Assembly: GCA_002405875.1 (NCBI GenBank)
Contig: DHMR01000077.1
Coordinates: forward strand, 1-27,610
Length of the DNA stretch: 27,610 bases
Direction of reading: 5' to 3'
From: a bacterium UBA4637
GTDB lineage: Bacteria; Bacteroidota; Bacteroidia; Bacteroidales; Bacteroidaceae
This document shows positions 14,172 to 23,514 of the stretch, one piece after another (position 1 is the first letter of the stretch; every line of letters begins with the position of its first letter). The notes beneath the pieces are model-generated. The model ran no database searches. It saw only the letters and a program-made list of their open reading frames with translations, and was not told the DNA's origin. The translations under genes and the position numbers were made by a program.

Positions 14172-15482
14172 TTAGAATGGAGAGTCTGGCATATCACTGG
14201 TGATGATGTACCAGTTGTCCGGATTGTTCTCATCAGTAAGCTTGATGGCGGTAGGATTCTTAGCTGTACCTGATACCAATTCAGTCTTATATGTCTTGCT
14301 GACGCCTGCGGCATGTTTACCAGAATCTCCAGTCAAGGCATAAATCATATACACTTGACCCCAGTTATAGAAATATTGTCCGTTCAGACCGAACTTGCCA
14401 AGACAAGCCAAGGATATATGGTCATCATCTACTATAGTAGGCTTAAGATCTATGAATGAGCCATAACCAGCCACATTGAAAATTATGCCCCAATGACCAG
14501 AATAGCTATCAAAAGAAGATGTCGTCAACGCCGCATAATAACATGGACTATAATATTGAGAGACATACTCATTGCCCACATTCCAATAAGTTTGTGAAAA
14601 GGAGCCCATATTGGCTACAGAGAAGAACCAATCACCATTGGTCACCTGCTCACTGATAGGAGGAACTATGCCAAACATCTTTATCGAGCCATCTGCTGAA
14701 TCAAACTCGAAATTGTCTCCACCAACATAATTGAAACCTGAGATTGAAACTCCATTCAAGGAAATTGGCTCATAAAACTCTATCCCCTTGTCCGTAACTA
14801 TATAAGGTTCGGTAACCAAATCTTCATCTGCATCCAAACGAGTGAAAGTAATGGTACGATAGCTAGTTGTTGCCAAATAAGATGCGCCGTTTACCTCACA
14901 AGAATATTTAGGGAAATTCATCTCGTCTGCCAAGTCACCGAATTGGTCAATGGTTTCTCCCCAGCTAGCATCCTTAGCCATAGGAGTCATTACTATCTTG
15001 GCACCACGTTTTTTGCCAAGCATCACAACAGAATCAGGAGTAGCTGTGAGCACACGGAACTCCAAGTCGCCTTCCATGCCCTTACCATTTTTTCCGACAC
15101 CAGCTGGATTGACTGGATCTGAGAAAAAATGAAAAACCTTGTTGTATTCATCGAATGAAAGTACAATACCAGCACTCTGACCTAACGTATAGTGAGACGT
15201 AGCCTCGACATCCGAGCCATATACATCGCTCATCGCTGTAACATTGCCACTCTCGTCAAATTTCAACAAGACATTGTATCCACCATACTGTGTATTCTCC
15301 TTAGGATAATATTTCATCAACCATCCGTTCTCGGCAGAACAAAGCACAGTCTTGTATTCTGCCACAGCCTCATTCGCCCTCTGAGCAGACGGCTTGTCGA
15401 ACACTTCGTCAACATCATTGGAACAAGCCGCCAAAGCAACTACAGAAAGCAAGGCAAACAATATGTTATATATCTTTCTCAT
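14172..15482 (-). CDS. DUF4302 domain-containing lipoprotein
   Basis: 436 aa. The lipobox LAAC at residues 17-20 makes Cys20 the lipidated residue, and the following acidic residues (SNDVDE) fit surface export in Bacteroidetes. The mature start VFDKPSAQRANEAVAEY and the NGWLMKYYP / YGGYNVLLKF stretches match DUF4302. The rest is beta-rich, with Gly, Tyr and Trp-rich strands such as those of ligand-binding surface lipoproteins. Function is not established, but the family recurs in SusC/SusD operons. It is the fourth and last gene of this operon, 7 bp after the metallohydrolase, so likely a surface subunit of the same uptake machine. Confidence 0.85.
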   Translation of the reverse strand: MRKIYNILFALLSVVALAACSNDVDEVFDKPSAQRANEAVAEYKTVLCSAENGWLMKYYPKENTQYGGYNVLLKFDESGNVTAMSDVYGSDVEATSHYTLGQSAGIVLSFDEYNKVFHFFSDPVNPAGVGKNGKGMEGDLEFRVLTATPDSVVMLGKKRGAKIVMTPMAKDASWGETIDQFGDLADEMNFPKYSCEVNGASYLATTSYRTITFTRLDADEDLVTEPYIVTDKGIEFYEPISLNGVSISGFNYVGGDNFEFDSADGSIKMFGIVPPISEQVTNGDWFFSVANMGSFSQTYWNVGNEYVSQYYSPCYYAALTTSSFDSYSGHWGIIFNVAGYGSFIDLKPTIVDDDHISLACLGKFGLNGQYFYNWGQVYMIYALTGDSGKHAAGVSKTYKTELVSGTAKNPTAIKLTDENNPDNWYIITSDMPDSPF

Positions 15483-15489
15483 AACTTTC

Positions 15490-16470
15490 TTACTTTAAAG
15501 TTGTTAAATCCAAGGTCTTCACCTCTGCTGTACGACGCAAAATGACCTCACGAAGTTTGTCTATATCCAATCCCCATGTATTGGCGAAATATTCCTTGAG
15601 TATCTCAAATTTCTGAAGTATTGCATTATAACCGCTATAATCCAGAATAGGTTTGCCATCGGCACCCTTCTTCACGTCACCATTTGCATCCGTCTCTTTT
15701 ACAATACCCGCTTCCAGGATTTTCTCCCAGGCAGCCTCGGAATGGGTAACATACTGGGCAAAGATCTCGGCAAAATCTTCATTATACTCGCCACTGGCAT
15801 ATCCCGAAACAAATCCCATGGAAGGAGCATCTGTATCGGCAACGTTTACCCAACCAGAAGTCTGATACTTACCAGCAGATATAGTCTGAAAATCAGTAGA
15901 GTAATTTTTCTTCTGAGTCAAGATGTGGCAGAACTCATGGTTCATGGTGTGGAAGAACCAGAAATTCAAGTCATAAGTGCCCGTTGTCTTATCAACGAAA
16001 GGAGTCTCTGGGTCGATGAAAGGATTATTCACATCAATGATATTGACATTATAAAGCGTAACCTTCAATCCACCCTCGGCAGTACCAAGAACCATTGAAG
16101 CCTGTGAGTTATAGGCTGCCGAGCCAACCAACTGCATCACTCTTGGGGAATAGGTCTTCATGAAATCCTCCCCCATCACCTCGGCATAAGCATCAAGCCA
16201 AATATGTTTCATCATGATGGCAAGAGCCTTCGCTTTATTGACATCAGCTGGAGCCAAGTTGTATTTATTGTCTGTCTCCTTATCCATATAGCGATAGTTG
16301 AAACGAATATTATAAGTATCGACGTAATTGGTCTTGAGCCACTTGTCGAAATCATTCTGTTCTTCCTTTGGCTGCGAATCGAAGATACTCTTAGAGTCAA
16401 GACTCTCTTCCGAACATGCAGCAAACAGAGAGACAGACGCTATCAATATTAACAATTTAATATATTTCAT
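15490..16470 (-). CDS. Substrate import-associated zinc metallohydrolase lipoprotein
   Basis: 326 aa. Lipobox FAAC makes Cys19 the lipid anchor, and the SEES that follows suggests outer-surface export. A zinc-protease motif HEFCH lies at 178-182 (FHTMNHEFCHILTQ) and an acidic EDFAEIFAQYV segment at 231-241, where the third zinc ligand is expected (Glu231 or Glu235 are candidates). This matches the family of HExxH lipoproteins encoded with SusC/SusD pairs. The substrate is unknown; a peptide or glycoprotein part is the natural guess from the fold. Gene order and the 17-bp and 7-bp gaps on either side place it in the susC operon. Confidence 0.88.
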   Translation of the reverse strand: MKYIKLLILIASVSLFAACSEESLDSKSIFDSQPKEEQNDFDKWLKTNYVDTYNIRFNYRYMDKETDNKYNLAPADVNKAKALAIMMKHIWLDAYAEVMGEDFMKTYSPRVMQLVGSAAYNSQASMVLGTAEGGLKVTLYNVNIIDVNNPFIDPETPFVDKTTGTYDLNFWFFHTMNHEFCHILTQKKNYSTDFQTISAGKYQTSGWVNVADTDAPSMGFVSGYASGEYNEDFAEIFAQYVTHSEAAWEKILEAGIVKETDANGDVKKGADGKPILDYSGYNAILQKFEILKEYFANTWGLDIDKLREVILRRTAEVKTLDLTTLK

Positions 16471-16487
16471 AGTTCACTCTCCTTTAA

Positions 16488-18077
16488 TTATTTGTTTGAC
16501 TCTTCTCTTGGATTTGCAGGCAATCCTGCCTCTATCACATCATCTGGCAGCTGAATGGCACCACGCAAGTCACCAGCCTTGAAAGTGATAGGAGTCTCCT
16601 CATCCAAATCGTGGCTAAACTCGATGCCATAGCGCTTGATATCAAGGAAGCGAAGACCTTGATAAAGTGTTTCGATACGGCGCATCTGCAAGATAAACTG
16701 CAAGATATCCTCCTGTGTACCGCTCTCTACCGTGAAGCCTTGTGGATGGAACATTTTACGAATGCTACGCTCTGAATTGGACTTTACGACAACTGGAGCA
16801 TATTCCAAGCTTTCGATGAAGCTCTTGATACTCTCAGCTGTCATCGTTGGACGTGTTGCTGTACCTGTTGCCGCAGCAGTATGAGAACATATCCAAGCAT
16901 TGATGTCTTGCACGGCCTTGTCATAGTCTTTCTTCATCGCATAGGCCTCCGCACGACAAAGCAGAGTCTCATCTGTGGTAAACACTGCATCTGAAACATG
17001 AACCTGTCCTGTTTTGTTCACCTTGTCGGTATACTCAAAGTGCTCAAACATCTTAGGGAACATCACAATCTGCGCATTACCAAAGAGCAGGTGAGACTGA
17101 TACAAGGTATTGTTATTAGAGCCAACACCCCAAGGCATCGCAGCCCAAATAGTCTCGTAGGCCGTAATAATTTGGTTATGGCAAAAACGCTCCTCATCAC
17201 CTTCTATAGCACGGCCTATTCTACTAGTTGCTGGCATCAACAACAAGTTGGCATTCTCTGAAGATGAGATATAAAGATTGTCCATATCACTTGAGTTAGA
17301 CAAGGACATGAATGGTACAAAATTTCTCAAGACAGAAGCAGGATTCGAACCGAGAGCCTTCGTCGCATAGTCTATCACCTTGTCATAGTTCATATAGTAA
17401 AGGTTGAAACGCGCAGCAAAGGCATAAGCTGCCTTCTTGTTGAAATGATATTTAGGCTGTGTATAAATATCATCGTCGACATCAGGCAAAGCCGCCTCAA
17501 TGTCTGCATCTATTTTCTGATAGAGTTCCTTCAGTGTGCCGCGCTCATAATGTGGATTCACCGTTGTCTCAGGAACTGTAGGATAAGGAAGTCCCATATA
17601 TTCCTCAGCCTTATCAGGGTTATAACTCATACAGAAAGTAGTGGCTAGACGATACATGCTATAGGCACGGCAGAGCAATGCTTCTGCTCGCTGACCTTTT
17701 AAGGATGCAGGGTTTCCCATTTCGTCGATGGAAGCCAATGCTTGGTTGGCAGCTGAGATGGCACCATAATAACCATTCCACAAGGCCTTAGGGTCGTCAT
17801 TGGTCTGGTCGGTAACTGGCTCAAAACGATAAGCCTGCTCTACCTCTTGATAGGTGTCATATTCCTTGCCATTGTCTGTATAGTTATCTGAGCTATTTTC
17901 CAAGATAAAGTTACTGCTATTGGAAGGATAAGCTGAGACGAGAAGTGAAGTAATCTTCTCGGTAGTGTTCACCTCTGCGCGATCATCTGGCAACTTATCG
18001 AGGAAGCTGTCACATGATGTGGTCAATGCCAAAGCAGAGAATAACACCGTCGCTATATATAATTTATTCTTTTTCAT
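16488..18077 (-). CDS. SusD/RagB family nutrient-binding lipoprotein
   Basis: 529 aa, typical for the family. The lipobox puts Cys22 at the mature N terminus (LTTSCDSFLDKLP; the CDxFLDxxP start is characteristic). The N-terminal TPR-like helices include QALASIDEMGNPASLKGQRAEALLCRAYS in parts, and the C-terminal RagB segment contains RRIETLYQGLRFLDIKRYG. SusD proteins sit on the cell surface as a lid over the SusC pore and bind the substrate. Ligand identity cannot be read from sequence. It follows susC by 16 bp. Confidence 0.95.
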   Translation of the reverse strand: MKKNKLYIATVLFSALALTTSCDSFLDKLPDDRAEVNTTEKITSLLVSAYPSNSSNFILENSSDNYTDNGKEYDTYQEVEQAYRFEPVTDQTNDDPKALWNGYYGAISAANQALASIDEMGNPASLKGQRAEALLCRAYSMYRLATTFCMSYNPDKAEEYMGLPYPTVPETTVNPHYERGTLKELYQKIDADIEAALPDVDDDIYTQPKYHFNKKAAYAFAARFNLYYMNYDKVIDYATKALGSNPASVLRNFVPFMSLSNSSDMDNLYISSSENANLLLMPATSRIGRAIEGDEERFCHNQIITAYETIWAAMPWGVGSNNNTLYQSHLLFGNAQIVMFPKMFEHFEYTDKVNKTGQVHVSDAVFTTDETLLCRAEAYAMKKDYDKAVQDINAWICSHTAAATGTATRPTMTAESIKSFIESLEYAPVVVKSNSERSIRKMFHPQGFTVESGTQEDILQFILQMRRIETLYQGLRFLDIKRYGIEFSHDLDEETPITFKAGDLRGAIQLPDDVIEAGLPANPREESNK

Positions 18078-18093
18078 AATTATCTCTCTTTCT

Positions 18094-21000
18094 TTAAAGT
18101 CCGACTCTTAATGTCAATGTAAACTGACGTGGCATTGGAGTTGCCACACCACCTGCGTTGAAGAATTCAGGATCCTGTCCATGCAACTTGCTGTCTGAGT
18201 AAATCAAGAACAAGTTGGTAGCCTGCAGCTTCAAGCTAGCAGTATTTACATGGAGAGGCATCAACCACTTGCTAGGGAAATCATAAGCCAAGGATATCTC
18301 CTTCATACGAATAAAGTCACCCTTTGCCACACGAGCAGTGGAATAGTTGTAAGCATTATAGAGATAACCTAGATAATTATCATTCTGCTTCATACGCTGG
18401 TCGGCAATGACTGGTACATCTGTAATTGCCTCATCACCACCATTCGTCCAGCGATTCACGAATTCCTTTGGCATAGCAGTCATATCTGAATATGAAGAGC
18501 TGAAGACTGGATCCAGACGAACCTTGTTACCAGCTGCGTATGTGATGAACACGTTCAATTTGAAACCTTTGTAAGAGAACGTATTGCCAAAGCTACCATT
18601 AATCGTTGGATCGGTAGGACCTTCATATTTCAAATAATCGGTTGTTGTTGACTGGAAATAAAGGTCACCGCCATAGCTTGTTTCCTCGCCATCCTGATTT
18701 ACCACAATAGGAAGACCTTCCTTGTTCAAGCCCTTGAAATCGAAAGAGAACAAAGAGCGAACAGGATATCCATTCATCGTGAAACCTGTACCAGTAATCA
18801 TCTGCATGATGTTGGCACGGGAATCCAAGTCGGTCACCTTGTTTTTGGCATGAGAGAAGATGATATCTGTGTTCCACTTGAAATCCTTAGTCTCGATATT
18901 ACGAGTAGAAATGGTCAATTCCTCACCATGTGAGCGCATACTTGCCACATTGGCAGACTTATAGACCTCACCACCTACACCCATGGTACGCTTTGGACCA
19001 ATCAAGTCGTAGTTATTACGACGATACCAGTCAAAAGTGACATTAATGCGATTATTCAAGAAGCCCATATCCAAGCCAAGGTTCAACTCATGCTTTTTCT
19101 CGTAAGTCAACTCATCATTGCCCAAACGGTAGATTTCAAGACCACTTTCCTTGTCACTTGCCGTTGGACGCCAAGGATTATAACTCTGGATTACCACCTT
19201 TGAGTTGGAAACCGAAGCAGGACCACGGTCAGCCGTCAATGAATAAGATGCCTTCAAAGTCAAATGAGAAAGGACAGGGTTCAGCTTAGGGAACCAAGAC
19301 TCCTCATGCGCATTCCATGCACCAGACACATTCCAAGTAGGCAACCAACGAGCACTACGGCTCTTACCCAACTTGTTGGAACCCTCATAACGAACTGTTC
19401 CATTAATCGTATAGCGCCCTTTATAAGAATAGGTAGCCGTACCGAAGAAAGAAGCCTCACGCTGATAGCTATCCGTAAGAGAATAGTACTGTCCGTTTTC
19501 CTCTTCCAATTGCTTGAAGAAATTATAATTGAATGCAGGGAGATAGCCCATATCATACTGCATGCCCACACCATTGAAATAAGACTTGTTACGGTCTACG
19601 GAGTTGATTTCCAAACCACCGAAGAAATTCACGATGTGGTCTTTGTTATATACATCATTATAACTAGCTGTAGCACGGAAATCCCAGCTGTTCATCTTAA
19701 ATTTTGTCTCACGATAGAAACCTCCCTTGTCCAATACAGAGAACGGCAAAGAATTTGCCTTGTCTGGGTCGGTGTACAACCATGGATTGGCATCACGCAT
19801 CGTGGCATCATCCATGGCACGATATGCCCATGCCTGGTTGCTCTGGTCGGTAATGGTTGCGGCATTGGTGGTTGTAGAATACTTATACGCACCCAATACA
19901 GCAAGCTCAACCTTAGAAATTGGCTTGTATTTCAACTCTCCTTGGAATTTCATATCCACAACGTCCAAGCTCAAATAATTGTTGTCCAATTCACGGAAGA
20001 TGTTGAAAGGAGCATAGTTGCGAACATAAAGTTCGTTAGGATCCATTGTACGAGAAGTGTTCAACGCATAAGAATATGGGTTGATGTCAAAATCACGAGA
20101 CACCTCACCCGTCACTGCGTTCGCCGTCTGTGATGTTGTGCCAGGAGCACGCTGCTTACGATAAGAAGCATTGGCGATGGCATTGACAGAAACTTTCTTT
20201 GATATATTGTAAAGAGCATTTACATTGGCTGTATAACGCTGCACCTTGCTCTGCTTAGACCATCCTGGGTCGTTCATCACACTAAAAGAGGTGTAATACT
20301 GAGCCTTATCGGTACCAGTAGACATGCTGATGGAATGGTTCTGGGAGATGCTATTACTAAACAACAAATCAAACCAGTCGGTATTTTGGTATTCTGCCTT
20401 CTGAAGGTAGCTTTCCATAGCATCTTGTGTATTGGCCAAGCCATAAGTACCAGTCTTTGGGTCGTATGTATTCATCAAGTGATACATCTTGCCAAATACA
20501 CCACTATTAGAGGCCCGATAGCTCTTTTCAAATGAAAAATAGCCATCATTATACATCTCACGATATACCCCCATTTGGTCTTGAGAGTTCATGATATTGA
20601 AATTGCGGTAACTTGGTTTCAAACGCATGGTAAACTCACCTGTATAGTTGATGCGATTAGATCCGGCCTTACCTCTCTTGGTGGTAACAACGATGACACC
20701 AGCCATGGCACGAGCACCATAGATAGAGGTAGCAGAACCATCCTTCAAGATTTGGAAGCTCTCAATATCATCTGCATTCAAACCTGCTATGGCAGAAGAA
20801 ATCAAAGTCTCGGCATTACCTGAAGACAAATCATCAGCATCAACCTCGGTGACATCCTCCATGATGACACCATCCACAACCCAAAGTGGCTTGGAAGAAC
20901 CATAAATAGAGGTAGCACCACGCACACGAATCTTAGGCGCAGTACCAAAGGTTCCACTCACATTCTGCACTGATACGCCGGCCGCCTTTCCTTCCAAGGC

Positions 21001-21414
21001 ACGACTGATATCAGCCACACCATCGAGTTTAGTCTTGTCGCCAGTGATTTTGGTTGTTGCACCTGTAAACAGACGCTTATCCATCTTCTGCATACCAGTA
21101 ACCACCACCTCGCCAAGGCTCTTGCTGTCGGCCTTCAGCTTGATGGTCATCTTGGCAGAAGGAGTCAAGGTCTGGCTCTCCATACCGATGTAACTTACTA
21201 CCAGTTTCTTACCTGCAGGCACCTCCAGAGAGAAATGGCCCTCCATATCAGTGACGGTTCCCGTGCGTGCCGCACCTGCGACAACCACGGAAGCGCCAAT
21301 GACTGGTTCGCCATCTTCCTGAGAAACTACGGTACCCGATACTTTAGTTTGAGCCAGTGCCCCCCCACATATGAGGAAGAGATTGACTAACAAGAAAAGC
21401 AGTCTTTTTTCCAT
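18094..21414 (-). CDS. SusC/RagA family TonB-dependent outer membrane transporter
   Basis: 1106 aa. Signal peptide residues 1-22 (GGALAQ cleavage), then a carboxypeptidase D-like regulatory domain (about 24-95, VSGTVVSQEDGEPVIGASV), a TonB-box-like LGEVVVTG at 100-107, the plug domain (GKAAGVSVQ to the SIYGARAMAGVIVVTT strand, about residues 115-240), and a 22-strand barrel ending in RQFTLTLRVGL with the terminal aromatic/hydrophobic pattern expected for BAM insertion. It imports large ligands with SusD. There is no N-terminal STN/secretin domain, so it is not expected to signal to an anti-sigma factor, and no ECF sigma/anti-sigma pair is adjacent. First gene of the four-gene operon, with a roughly 105-bp leader. 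Confidence 0.96.
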   Translation of the reverse strand: MEKRLLFLLVNLFLICGGALAQTKVSGTVVSQEDGEPVIGASVVVAGAARTGTVTDMEGHFSLEVPAGKKLVVSYIGMESQTLTPSAKMTIKLKADSKSLGEVVVTGMQKMDKRLFTGATTKITGDKTKLDGVADISRALEGKAAGVSVQNVSGTFGTAPKIRVRGATSIYGSSKPLWVVDGVIMEDVTEVDADDLSSGNAETLISSAIAGLNADDIESFQILKDGSATSIYGARAMAGVIVVTTKRGKAGSNRINYTGEFTMRLKPSYRNFNIMNSQDQMGVYREMYNDGYFSFEKSYRASNSGVFGKMYHLMNTYDPKTGTYGLANTQDAMESYLQKAEYQNTDWFDLLFSNSISQNHSISMSTGTDKAQYYTSFSVMNDPGWSKQSKVQRYTANVNALYNISKKVSVNAIANASYRKQRAPGTTSQTANAVTGEVSRDFDINPYSYALNTSRTMDPNELYVRNYAPFNIFRELDNNYLSLDVVDMKFQGELKYKPISKVELAVLGAYKYSTTTNAATITDQSNQAWAYRAMDDATMRDANPWLYTDPDKANSLPFSVLDKGGFYRETKFKMNSWDFRATASYNDVYNKDHIVNFFGGLEINSVDRNKSYFNGVGMQYDMGYLPAFNYNFFKQLEEENGQYYSLTDSYQREASFFGTATYSYKGRYTINGTVRYEGSNKLGKSRSARWLPTWNVSGAWNAHEESWFPKLNPVLSHLTLKASYSLTADRGPASVSNSKVVIQSYNPWRPTASDKESGLEIYRLGNDELTYEKKHELNLGLDMGFLNNRINVTFDWYRRNNYDLIGPKRTMGVGGEVYKSANVASMRSHGEELTISTRNIETKDFKWNTDIIFSHAKNKVTDLDSRANIMQMITGTGFTMNGYPVRSLFSFDFKGLNKEGLPIVVNQDGEETSYGGDLYFQSTTTDYLKYEGPTDPTINGSFGNTFSYKGFKLNVFITYAAGNKVRLDPVFSSSYSDMTAMPKEFVNRWTNGGDEAITDVPVIADQRMKQNDNYLGYLYNAYNYSTARVAKGDFIRMKEISLAYDFPSKWLMPLHVNTASLKLQATNLFLIYSDSKLHGQDPEFFNAGGVATPMPRQFTLTLRVGL

Positions 21415-21524
21415 AAAATCCTCTCTTAAAAATTAAACAAACTTATATCTTCTTTAACTATTTCTGAACTTACAAACTTCTTCTATTTCTTAAAGATCTC
21501 TCTTCTCCTTTTACTTTTCGGTTG

Positions 21525-21532
21525 CAAATATA
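21525..21532 (-). promoter_or_regulatory. -7 box of the susC operon promoter
   Basis: TATATTTG on the minus strand matches TAnnTTTG. There is no clear TTTG at -33, so an activator may be needed. The leader of about 100 nt is pyrimidine-poor on the mRNA side, without an obvious hairpin. Confidence 0.55.
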
Positions 21533-21618
21533 ATACTTTTTAATGAATTTAGAACATTTTTTCCAAACTTTTTGTCACAAAATGCTATTTTTTCTTGATT
21601 TCTATCAAATATTAGATA

Positions 21619-21656
21619 CAAAAACGCCAGTTTTAACTAAATTAAGTCAAAACTGG
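21619..21656 (-). terminator. Terminator of the response regulator-kinase operon
   Basis: CCAGTTTTAACT (21627-21638) pairs with AGTCAAAACTGG (21645-21656) with one mismatch around a 6-nt loop. On the minus strand the stem is followed by CGTTTTTGT, so it stops leftward transcription from the kinase gene before the susC promoter. Confidence 0.7.
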
Positions 21657-21761
21657 TGCATATTCTTAATTTTTCCCAAATCTTATAAATTCGAAGAATT
21701 CGCCCTTTATATTTTACTTGGAGAACGAATAATTTTCGATTGTACGGTTAGAATGTCCGAT

Positions 21762-21954
21762 ACGCCCTGTAAGGGCAGAAGCTCCTAGCCTAGGGCAACG
21801 CCCTAGGAAATGGAGCGTTATGCTATCGCCCTGTAAGGGCAAAAGCGTTCTATATGAGCTGATTTTAATGCTTTTGCCCTTTCAGGGCGCATTAATCCTT
21901 CCCATTTACCCAGGGCGTTGCCCTGGGCTAGGAACTTCTGGACTTTCAGCCCGT
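21762..21954. repeat. Palindromic dispersed repeat, copy 1
   Basis: The element is one large imperfect inverted repeat made of nested small ones: CGCCCTGTAAGGGC hairpins, a CCTAG-GGCAACGCC-CTAGG hairpin, and their mirror images ending in GCCCGT. The left half (from ACGCCCTG) is close to the reverse complement of the right half (ending CAGCCCGT). A diverged copy lies at 26226-26420. It encodes no protein. It lies 48 bp past the kinase stop codon. Such sequences look like non-autonomous mobile elements or bacterial interspersed mosaic-type repeats. Confidence 0.85.
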
Positions 21955-22002
21955 GCCAATCGTACAGGTTGAGTTTTTTACACTTTTTCTAAGGGAAAGC
22001 GG

Positions 22003-23463
22003 CTATTTCTTGATGGTGAACTCAAACTTCAAGCCGCCTTCAGGAAGGTTGCTCACACGGATGGTTCCACCATGCAGGAGCACGGCGTTCTTCACGATGG
22101 CGAGCCCCAGACCAGTGCCTCCCATCTTGCGACTCCTGCCCTTGTCTACTCGATAGAAACGCTCGAAGAGGCGAGCCAGATGCTCTGGCGGCACGCCCTG
22201 CCCATCGTCCGAGAAGATGAAATGCCACTTGTTGCCCTGCTCCTTGGCAGAGAGCGAGATGGTGGTGCCCTCGCCGGCATACGCCAGGGCATTGTCGGTG
22301 AGGTTGCGGAAGATGCTATAGAGCAAACTGCGATTGCCCTTCACCACGATGCGCTCAGGCAACTGAAGGTTGAGACTCATATGGCGCGACTCTCGTTCGA
22401 GCGCCGTCTCGCGAGTGATGTCGCCTACCATCTGCACGATGTCAACCGCCTCGAAGTCTATCATGTCGCTGCCATCGTCCAGGCGATTGAGCGTGGAGAT
22501 GTCGCGCAGCAAGGAGGTGAGGCGCTCGCTCTGCGCATAGCATCGCTGCAAGAACTGCGCCTTCATCTCGTCGTTGATGTGCGGATTGTCGAGTATCGTC
22601 TCCAGATAGCCCTGGATGCTAGCCACCGGGGTCTTCAGTTCGTGGGCGATGTTCTGGGTGAGCTGTCGCTTCAGGATGTCTTGCTCCTTGCGAGTGGTCT
22701 GGATGCGCTTGTACATCTTGATGATGCGCTCGGCTATCTCGCCCAGTTCGTCGTTGGGGAACTTGGCGAGGTCTTCTATCTCCAGGCTCTCGTTGTGGTC
22801 GGCCTTGTAGGCGAAGATGCGCAACTTGGAGATGTTCTTGCCCAGACGGTCGGTGAACCGATAGAGCACCACGGTGAGCACGATGATGGCAAAGAGCGCA
22901 AACCAGATGTAATGCTGGTCGGCCTGGAGCGACTTGGAGAGGTCGTTGTTGTATGGCAGGGCGGTGCGCACGATGAGCTGGTTCTTGGGGAAATAGGACG
23001 CCACATAGAAATAGTCGTGCTTCAACGTCTTGGACTGGCGCTCCACGCTGGAACCCTGCCCCGTCTTCAAGGCTTGCACGATTTCCTCACGCTTGGCATG
23101 ATTGGCAAAATGGGCATAGTCGCTGCTCATATTGTCGTACACCACCTTGCCGTCCGGGCGTACCAAGGTGACACGCAAGTCCTTGCTCTCATGGTCGTGC
23201 ACAAACTGGCGCAGCTTGGCCTCCGCCACCACGACGTTGCTGCCCACGCTGTCGCTGTCGGAAATGAGGATGCCGCCCTTGTGCGACAAATCCAGGTCTT
23301 CGGCGAGCAACTCGTTGTAGCCCTCCAGTTTCATGGTGAGCGAACTGATTTTGTATTGCTTCTCGCGCGCCTGCTGGAACACGATAAAACTGACGGCGAA
23401 CACAAGGAACACCGCCAGTACCATGAAATACAACTTTCTACCTACACTGTTTATCTTGAACAT
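22003..23463 (-). CDS. PhoR-like sensor histidine kinase
   Basis: 486 aa. Membrane helices at about 11-30 and 184-202 flank a periplasmic sensor region of about 150 residues, followed by a HAMP-like linker (about 203-255). The HisKA motif is NIAHELKTPVASIQGYL with His274 the phosphorylation site. The HATPase domain has an N box (RNLTDNALAYAG), a G1 box (DDGQGVPPEH), an F box (LFERFYRVDKG) and a G2 box (GGTGLGLAIVKNAV). It signals to the response regulator encoded 51 bp upstream in the same leftward operon. The sensor region contains VRPDGKVVYDN, a PAS/CACHE-like signature; the stimulus is unknown. Confidence 0.95.
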   Translation of the reverse strand: MFKINSVGRKLYFMVLAVFLVFAVSFIVFQQAREKQYKISSLTMKLEGYNELLAEDLDLSHKGGILISDSDSVGSNVVVAEAKLRQFVHDHESKDLRVTLVRPDGKVVYDNMSSDYAHFANHAKREEIVQALKTGQGSSVERQSKTLKHDYFYVASYFPKNQLIVRTALPYNNDLSKSLQADQHYIWFALFAIIVLTVVLYRFTDRLGKNISKLRIFAYKADHNESLEIEDLAKFPNDELGEIAERIIKMYKRIQTTRKEQDILKRQLTQNIAHELKTPVASIQGYLETILDNPHINDEMKAQFLQRCYAQSERLTSLLRDISTLNRLDDGSDMIDFEAVDIVQMVGDITRETALERESRHMSLNLQLPERIVVKGNRSLLYSIFRNLTDNALAYAGEGTTISLSAKEQGNKWHFIFSDDGQGVPPEHLARLFERFYRVDKGRSRKMGGTGLGLAIVKNAVLLHGGTIRVSNLPEGGLKFEFTIKK

Positions 23464-23514
23464 AAGCTATATCAATCCTATGAATTCTTCATTTTCCATT
23501 CGTCACCCAACGCC

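Noticed and set aside
21543..21788. 81-aa rightward open frame rich in Phe and Leu near susC promoter
   Set aside because: It crosses the kinase-operon terminator and the start of the palindromic repeat; AT-rich composition explains it.
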